A stretch of DNA of 5,306 bases from JBHHZJ01 sp046758005 (GTDB taxonomy: Bacteria; Pseudomonadota; Alphaproteobacteria; Kiloniellales; J153): the NCBI GenBank assembly GCA_046758005.1, contig JBHHZJ010000157.1, positions 1 through 5,306 on the forward strand, read 5' to 3'. The position numbers and the translations under genes were made by a program. The notes beneath the pieces are model-generated. The model saw nothing but the letters and a program-made list of their open reading frames with translations, was not told the DNA's origin and searched no databases. This document shows, in pieces, positions 1-5,161 of this stretch; within the stretch, counting starts at the first letter, position 1, and each line of letters opens with the position of its first letter.

Positions 1-54
1 GGCCTCGCTCACGCGTCGGCGCGCGGCCGGGGTGTGACGGCTGCCGCGTTTCAT
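1..54 (-). CDS. N-terminal 18 residues of a further operon gene (partial)
   Basis: The ATG at 54 overlaps the stop of the DnaA-like gene (ATGA), and GGAAGG/GAGGG lies just upstream on the minus strand, so this is a convincing gene start. The frame stays open to the window edge, giving 18 residues that end HTPAARRRVSEA. That short motif resembles the NUMOD3-like pattern (H-x-x-E-x-R-x-x-x-S-x-A) found in HNH/GIY-associated and some phage DNA-binding proteins, but the match is too short to be relied on. The rest of the protein lies outside the window. Confidence 0.6.
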   Translation of the reverse strand, partial: MKRGSRHTPAARRRVSEA

Positions 55-641
55 GTGCCCTCGCCTTCCAGGCTGGATCGCGCGATCGCGCGCGCGTCCT
101 CGAGCCGGCCGCGGTCGGGAAGATGGGCGATCAGACGCAGGCTCTGGCGCGCGCGGAGGACCTCCTCGGCCAGGGCGCGCACGTCGGCCGTCACGGACCC
201 GATCGGCGTCGCGCCGCCGGCGTATCTGGCGGCCAGATCGATCACCGGGTCGGACGACGACGGCGGCGAGGACGCGTTCGGTTGACCCGGATCGGGCGCG
301 GGCCGCGCGCACAGTTCGACGACCATCTCCGCGATCGCCTCGGCCGCGTCGGCGTCGTCGAGCACGGCCTGATCCATTCGCGACCAGGCATGGAGCACGG
401 TCGTGTGATCGCGGTCGCCGAAGTGCAGGCCGATGGTGCTCGACGAGTGTGGGGTGAAGAGCCGGGCCAGATACATCGCCGCGAACCGCGCCGCGACCAG
501 AGGCGGCGCGCGGCGGTGCGAGACGAGGTCCTCGGGCGAGATCGACCACCGCCGGCACACCGTCGCCTTGATCTCAGCCAACGATCGCCGCGGGATGGTG
601 GCCGGCAGCTTGTCGGCGGGATAGAGCGAGCGCGCGCTCAT
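51..641 (-). CDS. Stand-alone DnaA domain IV-like DNA-binding protein
   Basis: A 196-aa protein whose residues 20-92 resemble DnaA domain IV, the DnaA-box-binding HTH. It has the basic-loop region LVSHRRAPPLVAARFAAMYLA followed by the signature stretch STIGLHFGDRDHTTVLHAW (DnaA consensus IG..FG.RDHTTV.HA). The AAA+ domain and domain I of DnaA are absent, so it cannot act as an initiator ATPase. The C-terminal half has an acidic helix (93-112), a Pro/Ser-rich linker (113-130) and a helical region with Arg/Leu repeats (about 150-190). By family it should bind DnaA-box-like DNA; whether the target is phage or host is unknown. The ATG at 641 overlaps the previous stop (ATGA) and has no strong ribosome-binding site, so coupling is likely. 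The stop overlaps the next start (ATGA). Confidence 0.88.
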   Translation of the reverse strand: MSARSLYPADKLPATIPRRSLAEIKATVCRRWSISPEDLVSHRRAPPLVAARFAAMYLARLFTPHSSSTIGLHFGDRDHTTVLHAWSRMDQAVLDDADAAEAIAEMVVELCARPAPDPGQPNASSPPSSSDPVIDLAARYAGGATPIGSVTADVRALAEEVLRARQSLRLIAHLPDRGRLEDARAIARSSLEGEGT

Positions 642-1012
642 GGCAGGGCGCGCCGGGGTTCGCGCCGCATGCCGGTCAACTCGGCGAGCGCGATGTCGAG
701 ATCGCCGAGATCGCGCGACCTCACAATCGCGACCCCCTTGTCCGGATCGTCGCGGACGATGTTGTCGAGCAGCCGTTGGGCGGCCGAGGCCACGGCGTTG
801 GCGGCGGGCGCGACCGTCGGGCGGAGGCTGCGGGCCGAGCCCGGCCGGCGCGACACGTAGCCGTCGCGCACGAGGCGATCGACGACGTCCTTCACCGCGC
901 TCTTCGAGACCACGCCAGTCGCCGGCTTGAGATCATCGAGCGAGGGTCCGTGGCCCTCGCGCTGCCAGTAGCGGCAGATCGCGTCGTAGACGCGGCGTTG
1001 CGTCGGCGTCAC
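638..1012 (-). CDS. LexA-type winged-helix DNA-binding protein without peptidase domain
   Basis: A 124-aa protein starting at GTG 1012. Residues 1-66 follow the LexA N-terminal DNA-binding pattern: TPTQRRVYDAICRYWQREGHGPSLDDL, then KSAVKDVVDRLVRDGYVSRRPGSARSL, equivalent to the three helices and wing of LexA. LexA itself is about 200-240 aa with an S24 Ser/Lys autoprotease domain. Here the C-terminal half is instead a short helical segment (about 76-118, AAQRLLDNIV and DLGDLDIALAELTGM) with no cleavage site or catalytic dyad, so it cannot self-cleave as LexA does. The GTG overlaps the upstream stop (GTGA), and GGAGG sits 10 nt upstream. The stop overlaps the next ATG (ATGA). It may compete for LexA-like operators or regulate phage promoters; this is inference. 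MarR-type annotation is an alternative, but the TPTQ start and the G-x-x-PS motif favour LexA. Confidence 0.8.
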   Translation of the reverse strand: MTPTQRRVYDAICRYWQREGHGPSLDDLKPATGVVSKSAVKDVVDRLVRDGYVSRRPGSARSLRPTVAPAANAVASAAQRLLDNIVRDDPDKGVAIVRSRDLGDLDIALAELTGMRREPRRALP

Positions 1013-1356
1013 GGGCGTTCGTCCTCCGTCGTTGCGGCGAGGCCGCCGCGATAGTTGGGGCAGCCGGCGCGGCAGGCGCGGTAAAGGCGCACGCGCTCGG
1101 GCGTCGTCGCGGCGAAGGCCTGGCGCTGGATCGTGGCGCAGCGATGCGCCGGGATCTCGCCAAGCACGGGACAGCTCACCACCGCGCCCATCAACGCGCC
1201 CTCGACGGCGCGTCGAACGGCCGTCTCGTTGCCCTTGTAGGTGCCGTTGAGAACCTGGGAGACGACGCTCGGCCGATAGCCGATCCTGCGCGCGGCGGCT
1301 GCCTGACCGCGTATCCGGGCCGCCGCCGCCAACGCCTCCAGCCAGGGCTCAGACAT
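1009..1356 (-). CDS. Cro/CI-like HTH protein with four-cysteine C-terminal motif
   Basis: A 115-aa protein. Residues 5-55 form a Cro/CI (XRE)-like HTH: AAAARRIGYRPSVVSQVLNG is the helix-turn-helix, followed by TYKGNETAVRRAVEG. The C-terminal part has a conserved-looking cysteine pattern: SCPVLGEI (C62), HRC (C73), and LYRACRAGCPNYRG (C95, C99). I recognise this arrangement from small regulators carried in Mu-like phage early regions, whose function is not established as far as I know. Four cysteines in C-x10-C-x21-C-x3-C spacing could bind zinc or an Fe-S cluster, which is inference. The ATG at 1356 overlaps the previous stop by 8 bp (ATGTCTGA) and has a clear GAGGT 5 nt upstream. The stop overlaps the next GTG (GTGA). 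Transcriptional regulation of the phage is the most likely role. Confidence 0.85.
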   Translation of the reverse strand: MSEPWLEALAAAARIRGQAAAARRIGYRPSVVSQVLNGTYKGNETAVRRAVEGALMGAVVSCPVLGEIPAHRCATIQRQAFAATTPERVRLYRACRAGCPNYRGGLAATTEDERP

Positions 1357-1915
1357 GCACCACCTCGCCGCGGTTCGGGTCGACGAGCGAGCGCGCGCGC
1401 CCGGTCCAGCGCGGCGCGTGCGGACCCGGGTCGTCGATCAGGAGGTAGACCTTCCGGCGCCCGCCGGAGGGCGTAATCTGACGCCGGGGCAACGCCCGGC
1501 AATAGCCGGCGCGCTCGAGCGCGCGCAGATAGTCGGCCGCGGGGCGCAGCCCTCCGGACCGGCACGCCGCCTCGCCATCGCGCGCGGCGATTTGCACCAA
1601 TTCGTGAACCGTGCCCTTGCGCGCGCGGCGCAGCGCCGCCCAGAGGCGGGCGCGCAGGTTGTCGGGCCGCCGGACGCGGCGCGAATGCGCGCCGACCTCG
1701 GCCGCGGCCCGGCCGGCGGCGGTGATCCGCCAGCCGTGACCCTCGCGGCTCACCAATTGATTCGATTCGAGTCGACCGAGCAGCGCGATCGTCGTCTGCA
1801 CGGACAATCCGGCCACGCCGGTCAGTCGGTTGAGAGCCATCGACCGCCGCCGCGTCCCGCCGGCCCCGCGCGCCAGCGCCTCCAGGATGTGCATCGTGGC
1901 TGTGGGCGCGCTCAT
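1349..1915 (-). CDS. Mu-like phage early protein with two winged-helix-like domains
   Basis: A 188-aa protein with two segments that each look like a winged helix. The first (about residues 5-78) has a MarR-like pattern: LNRLTGVAGLSVQTTIALL as helix-turn-helix, then LESNQLVSREGHGWRITAAG as recognition helix end and wing. The second (about 88-160) runs RLWAALRRARKGTVHELVQI through YLRALERAGYCRALPR to a wing strand KVYLLID. It ends with GPHAPRW and VDPNRGE, an ending I associate from memory with a conserved hypothetical protein found after MuB in many Mu-like phages. A DNA-binding or regulatory role is inferred from the folds. The ATG at 1915 overlaps the ATPase stop (ATGA) and has a weak AGG 7 nt upstream. 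A longer in-frame extension up to 2311 exists but lies wholly inside the ATPase gene, so I rejected it. The stop overlaps the next gene by 8 bp. Confidence 0.82.
   Translation of the reverse strand: MSAPTATMHILEALARGAGGTRRRSMALNRLTGVAGLSVQTTIALLGRLESNQLVSREGHGWRITAAGRAAAEVGAHSRRVRRPDNLRARLWAALRRARKGTVHELVQIAARDGEAACRSGGLRPAADYLRALERAGYCRALPRRQITPSGGRRKVYLLIDDPGPHAPRWTGRARSLVDPNRGEVVHV
1759..1773. repeat. Three directly abutting GANTC sites
   Basis: The 15 bases read GATTC-GATTC-GAGTC with no spacer. GANTC is the recognition sequence of the CcrM adenine methyltransferase in alphaproteobacteria. The cluster lies within the double winged-helix gene, encoding part of LESNQ at the end of its first recognition region, so codon use may explain it. 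Confidence 0.5.
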
Positions 1916-2694
1916 GCCACCGCCTGCGGGTTTGTGGTCCGATCCGCCGCGGCTTCGCGGGCCCGCGCCCGCGCGGAGAGGCCGACGACGCGCGCGTCCT
2001 TCCGGGCCCACGGATGCCCCAGGCCGTTGAAATCCGCCGCCGTGAGCGACCCGTGACGTTTCAGGCGCGCCTCCGCCCACGCCAGGCCGCCGAGCACGCC
2101 GCACACGCGGCCCTCGGCGGCGCGCAGGATTTCGGACAACACCGCCTCGGGCACGTCGAGCTCGACGAGCTCGGCGGCGAGCAGGGCCGCGTCCTCGAGG
2201 TCGAGCGGGCGGAACTCGGCCACCGCGCCGATCCGCCGCCAGATCTGCCGGTGCCGGCGCAGCTTTTCCGGCGTGCCTTCCCTGCCGATGAGCACGAGCG
2301 GCACCTCGCACAGGTCGGCCACGTCGCGCAGCGTGTCGAGCACGAGCGCGTCACTGCGCAACGCGTGCTCGACCTCGTCGATGACCACGGGCCGCGGATC
2401 GGCCGCGAGCGCGCCGATCGCCTGCGTGGCCAGCGCCTGCGTGGTTCGCGTGGGCGCCAGACCCAATTCGCGGACAAGATCGGAGAGGACCCACGCCGGC
2501 GTGGCGTTCGGGTGCGCGCGGATCATCACGGCGTCGTTCTGGACCGTCCACCACATGCCGGTCCGCGACTTGCCGAGACCCGCCTCTCCGGTGACGCCGA
2601 CGAGGGCATGCTCCGGCACCGCGCGGCCGTTGAGGCGGCCGATCGCGCCGTTGAAGCGCTTGACGTTGGCAATCTTCACGAACGTGCTTTTCAT
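1912..2694 (-). CDS. MuB-like AAA+ ATPase, target-DNA activator of transposition
   Basis: A 260-aa ATPase of the MuB/TnsC-like AAA type. By family knowledge it would form ATP-dependent filaments on target DNA, deliver target to the transposase and stimulate strand transfer. Visible motifs are Walker A GEAGLGKS (residues 36-43, K42), Walker B PVVIDEVEH (102-110, D106/E107), a sensor-1-like strand PLVLIGREG (132-140), and basic residues RRHRQIWRR (146-154) that may include the arginine finger. The helical lid follows to about residue 225, then an Arg/Ala-rich tail. It is shorter than Mu B (312 aa) and starts almost directly with the ATPase core, so the N-terminal HTH domain of Mu B is missing. 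It lies 21 nt after the transposase stop, the only gap in the operon, with GGGGCG just before the ATG. Its stop overlaps the next start (ATGA). Confidence 0.92.
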   Translation of the reverse strand: MKSTFVKIANVKRFNGAIGRLNGRAVPEHALVGVTGEAGLGKSRTGMWWTVQNDAVMIRAHPNATPAWVLSDLVRELGLAPTRTTQALATQAIGALAADPRPVVIDEVEHALRSDALVLDTLRDVADLCEVPLVLIGREGTPEKLRRHRQIWRRIGAVAEFRPLDLEDAALLAAELVELDVPEAVLSEILRAAEGRVCGVLGGLAWAEARLKRHGSLTAADFNGLGHPWARKDARVVGLSARARAREAAADRTTNPQAVA

Positions 2695-2715
2695 CGTCGC
2701 CCCACGGGTTAAGCC
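2695..2715 (-). other. 21-bp transposase-ATPase intergenic gap with ribosome-binding site
   Basis: This is the only non-overlapping gene junction in the window. Read on the minus strand it contains TTAA followed by GGGGCG shortly before the ATG at 2694, which is the likely ribosome-binding site. The gap is too short to hold a terminator hairpin or an obvious promoter. It suggests that the ATPase is initiated independently rather than by stop/start coupling, which could set a separate A:B protein ratio. Confidence 0.5.
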
Positions 2716-4887
2716 TCAGGTCTCCCACGATCGTTTGCCGATGAGCCTGGCCCGGTTCTCGGCCGGCGCGCGATCCTCCATCTCGGCGATGAGACGTCCG
2801 CCCTCGTCGAGTTCGGCCGCCTCGGCGGCGCGGGCGGCCGCCCTGCGTCTGGCGGTGAGATCGTCCACCACGGTGGGCGAGCCGAAATCGAAGTCGTTTT
2901 CGACATCGGCCTGGACGGCCTCGGCCGCCGCGGCGAGGCCTGCGCTTTCGTGCGGCCTGCTCGGGCCCGGAAATGGGACGACGCGTTTGGCCTTGGCCGC
3001 GGCCGCGGCGGCGAGCTCGTCGGCCAACGCCTCGGGCCGATGTTCGCGGCGCAGGCGCCTGGCCTCGGCCCGGGCCGCCTTGTCCGCGGCCTTGGCGCGC
3101 GCCCTGGCCTCGATCGCGATCGCGCGACGGTCGAGCCCGGCGCGTTCGGGCGCGACGGCGTCGCAAATGAAGCGCTCGCCGAAGACATCGAACACCCGCA
3201 CGCGGCCCATGTCGGGATCGAGCCGGACGTGGACCCGCTCGCCCACCAACGCGCCCAACTCGGCGGCGATGAACCAGGTCCCCTCGACCTGGATGCCGTG
3301 CTTGCCGACCGTGCGGATGCCGTGGCCGCCCGGCGCCTCGGCCAGCAGAACGTCGAGGGCGTGATGATTCTCGATGCGCCGCACCGGGTCGCGCCATTCG
3401 GTGATCATCTGAAACGGCGTCTTGCCGCCGAGGCCGCCGCGCGGGGCGTGCAGATAGACGTTGTCGGTCCACGCGTCGAGAGCGGCCTGCAGCTCGCCGG
3501 CGCTGAGCGCGACCCGGAACGCCTCGCGATCTCCCTCGCCGCGGCGCGCGGCGAAGGCCTTGCGGGCGCGCAACCTCTGGGCCTCGGCCACGGTATGACC
3601 GGCGTAGCCGGGCAGCGTCTCGAACAGCTCGCGCGTCAGGGTGCCGAGCGCGCGCTCGATGAACGGCTTGGTCTCCGGCGTATACGGCCGGCAGCGGTGG
3701 TGCGTGATGTCGAGATCCGCGAGCACGCGCGTGATGTGGATCGAGGTGTAGTCGCGCCCTTCATCGGTGCGCACGTCCTCGGGCACGCCCCACTCGATCA
3801 GGCAGCGGCGCAGCAGCGCGGCGATCGCGGTCGCGCGCGAGGTCGGCGCGACCAGCATCCGCAGCCGCCGGGAATAGACGTCGATGGCGCCGACGACGAC
3901 CTGACGCCCGTCGGTGCAGATCACGTCGGCCGGCGTGGAATCGAGCTCCCAGAGCTGATTGAGCCGGACGATCGATTCGCCGGCGTCGCCGAAGGCCGGC
4001 TGGCGTCGCGAGCGATGCCGGTCCGGATCGGTCACGGCCGAAAGGGCGCGCGCGTTCTCGGCCTTGAATTGGGCCAGCCGGCGCTGAACGGCGCGCAGCG
4101 AGGGCGCCCTGTCGTCGGGATGCCGCGCCTTGAATCCGGCCAGGATGCGCGCGGCCGACAGGTGCGGATATTCGTAGACGATGGCCGCGAGATATTCGTC
4201 GAAGGATGACTCCGCGCGTCGGCGCGCCGTCGCGCGGCCGTCGGACAACGCGGCGATTCCGCCCTGCCGTAGCCGCTTGCGCGATCGGCGCAGCGAGCGC
4301 GGCGTGACATGAGGCAGCTCGGCGCGCGCCGCCGCCGGCGTCTCGATGCGACCGGCATTGTAGGCGGCGGCAAAGGTGTCGTCGGCCTCGCCCACTGGCA
4401 GACCGCGGGCGCTGCGCCAATCCTCGGCCGCGCGCAGCACGTGGACCCAGGCCTCGATCCGCGCGGCGCGCGGGCCGCTTATCGGCGCCGAAAGCGGGGA
4501 GGCGGCCGGCGACGGAGGCCAAACATCGCCGGCCGCGCTCCCTCCGGCCGCCGCGGGCGGAGGCGACGCGGCCGCCGACTCCGGATCGTCGGACAGGCAA
4601 CGACGCTCCGGATGGCGCCCCGGGGTCGGGTCCGGGGCATCCCCCCCCTGAACGGAATCGCGCGCGGGAAGGGCGACCCCGGACGGGTGTTGGCAAGATC
4701 GGCGCCGGGCCGAAAGCGCGCGGCGGGTCGAATCCGGCAGGTCGTCCTCGAGCAGCTCGTACGCGCCGCGCGGCCCGCGCGAGCGCCAGCCGTGCTTGGC
4801 GGCGCGCAGATAGATCGAGCGCACCGCCTTGGCCGGCATGCCCGGCAGGCCGAGCAAATCCTCGGGCCGATGCCAGCGGGCGCTCAT
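2716..4887 (-). CDS. Mu-like phage transposase, MuA family (DDE recombinase)
   Basis: A 723-aa protein (MuA of Mu is 663 aa). It should bind the phage ends, nick them and join them to target DNA. Visible domains in order: a Mu-type winged helix at residues 3-60 (W5, LPGMP 14-18, GW 33-34, LP 50-51), matching MuA domain I-alpha; a Pro/Ala/Gly-rich linker at about 62-140; a second HTH region at about 142-222, matching I-beta/gamma; an RNase H-like catalytic core with D316 (WELDSTPADV), D375 (VRTDEGRDY) and E411 (KPFIERALG); a beta-barrel of the Mu transposase C-terminal type at about 500-570; and a basic Ala/Arg-rich helical tail from 585, ending RLIGKRSWET. D375 and E411 are separated by 35 residues, a D,D35E spacing shorter than that of MuA. 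The ATG at 4887 overlaps the upstream stop (ATGA) and has GGGAG 6 nt upstream; an in-frame ATG at 4968 would add 27 residues lying inside the upstream gene. The tail could serve MuB and ClpX contacts as in Mu, which is inference. Confidence 0.96.
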   Translation of the reverse strand: MSARWHRPEDLLGLPGMPAKAVRSIYLRAAKHGWRSRGPRGAYELLEDDLPDSTRRALSARRRSCQHPSGVALPARDSVQGGDAPDPTPGRHPERRCLSDDPESAAASPPPAAAGGSAAGDVWPPSPAASPLSAPISGPRAARIEAWVHVLRAAEDWRSARGLPVGEADDTFAAAYNAGRIETPAAARAELPHVTPRSLRRSRKRLRQGGIAALSDGRATARRRAESSFDEYLAAIVYEYPHLSAARILAGFKARHPDDRAPSLRAVQRRLAQFKAENARALSAVTDPDRHRSRRQPAFGDAGESIVRLNQLWELDSTPADVICTDGRQVVVGAIDVYSRRLRMLVAPTSRATAIAALLRRCLIEWGVPEDVRTDEGRDYTSIHITRVLADLDITHHRCRPYTPETKPFIERALGTLTRELFETLPGYAGHTVAEAQRLRARKAFAARRGEGDREAFRVALSAGELQAALDAWTDNVYLHAPRGGLGGKTPFQMITEWRDPVRRIENHHALDVLLAEAPGGHGIRTVGKHGIQVEGTWFIAAELGALVGERVHVRLDPDMGRVRVFDVFGERFICDAVAPERAGLDRRAIAIEARARAKAADKAARAEARRLRREHRPEALADELAAAAAAKAKRVVPFPGPSRPHESAGLAAAAEAVQADVENDFDFGSPTVVDDLTARRRAAARAAEAAELDEGGRLIAEMEDRAPAENRARLIGKRSWET
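4641..4648 (-). repeat. Homopolymer G8 tract (minus strand) inside the transposase linker
   Basis: Eight consecutive C on the plus strand read as G8 on the coding strand, spanning codons for residues 80-82 of the transposase (V-Q-G-G-D). It sits in the low-complexity linker between the first DNA-binding domain and the rest of the protein. The domains on both sides are in the same frame, so the eight-base length is the in-frame state. Loss of one G would lead to a TAA at 4481-4479. Gain of one G would enter a frame that stays open to about 3761. Confidence 0.85.
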
Positions 4888-5033
4888 CGTCCGCTCCCGC
4901 GCTCGCGCGCAGCCGCCGGCCGCCGGCGTGCGGTGATCCAGCGGTTCCACAGCCACAGCGCGATCCACAAGACCGGCGCCACCGCCCAGACGGCGAGCAG
5001 CAGAACGAAGCCAGCGAGGACGGTGTCGCTCAT
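4884..5033 (-). CDS. Small single-pass membrane protein, 49 aa
   Basis: Encodes 49 residues starting MSDTVLAGF. A long hydrophobic helix covers about residues 5-30 (FVLLLAVWAVAPVLWIALWLW) and has four tryptophans. It is followed by a basic tail (RWITARRRPAAARERGSGR). The charge distribution predicts an outside N-terminus and a cytoplasmic C-terminus, opposite to the gene before it. The ATG at 5033 overlaps the upstream TGA (ATGA), and a GGAG lies about 11 nt upstream. The stop overlaps the transposase start in the same way, so translation of the transposase is probably coupled to this gene. I do not recognise a family. It is not Ner-like and has no HTH, although Ner occupies the position upstream of A in phage Mu. 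Confidence 0.65.
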   Translation of the reverse strand: MSDTVLAGFVLLLAVWAVAPVLWIALWLWNRWITARRRPAAARERGSGR

Positions 5034-5161
5034 CGTCCCGCCCGCTCCGCGATCGCGACCATCGCCTCGAAGACGATCCAGAAAACGAGGAAGGCGATCG
5101 CGAGCGCGGCCAAGGCGTCGTGAAGACGCGCGCGAAGCCGCCGGTCGCGCGGCGGTTTCAC
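5030..5161 (-). CDS. Small single-pass membrane protein, 43 aa (GTG start)
   Basis: Encodes 43 residues: a strongly basic N-terminus (KPPRDRRLRARLH), one hydrophobic helix at about residues 17-38 (core AFLVFWIVFEAMVAI, with one buried Glu), and a short AERAGR tail. By the positive-inside rule the N-terminus should be cytoplasmic. I chose the GTG at 5161 because it overlaps the upstream stop as GTGA and has a GAGGG ribosome-binding site 6-7 nt upstream. In-frame ATGs at 5191 and 5248 would give longer products, but those added residues overlap the upstream gene and look out of frame. The stop overlaps the next start as ATGA. No family is recognised. It is too short and lacks features to call it a holin. 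It forms a pair with the next gene, which appears to have the opposite membrane orientation. Confidence 0.6.
   Translation of the reverse strand: MKPPRDRRLRARLHDALAALAIAFLVFWIVFEAMVAIAERAGR

Noticed and set aside
82..89. GCGATCGC octamers (also at 331, 3116, 3821, 5049, 5094) resembling the cyanobacterial HIP1 repeat
   Set aside because: They fall in coding sequence, mainly as Ala-Ile codons in GC-rich DNA. Nothing else in the window suggests a cyanobacterium.
1916..2311. In-frame upstream extension of the double winged-helix gene, which would give a 320-aa protein
   Set aside because: The extension lies wholly within the ATPase gene in another frame and reads as Arg/Ala/Gly-rich low-complexity sequence. 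The ATG at 1915 overlaps the ATPase stop in the same way as the other junctions.
3111..3122. Perfect 12-bp palindrome CGATCGCGATCG
   Set aside because: It is explained by Ala-Ile-Ala-Ile codons in the transposase tail. There is no flanking symmetry or second copy to suggest an operator.
2950..4209. Long plus-strand open frame of 419 aa opposite the transposase, and a 363-aa one at 2273-3364
   Set aside because: Both are antisense to strongly supported genes, lack recognisable domains and arise because stop codons are scarce in DNA of this GC content.
4541..4563. Inverted repeat CCTCCG...CGGAGG with an 11-nt loop, considered as a terminator or hairpin
   Set aside because: It is only a 6-bp stem inside the transposase linker coding region, with no T-run, in a stretch where such matches are expected from GGC/GCC codons.
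3761..4696. Minus-strand 311-aa frame overlapping the transposase
   Set aside because: It is the -1 frame of the transposase gene with an Arg/Gly/Ala-rich composition and no domain. It is relevant only as the frame that slippage at the G8 tract could enter.
4949..4971. Repeated TCCACA/GCCACAG motifs considered as DnaA boxes
   Set aside because: They match the TTATCCACA consensus only partly and encode the Trp-rich helix of the 49-aa membrane protein.
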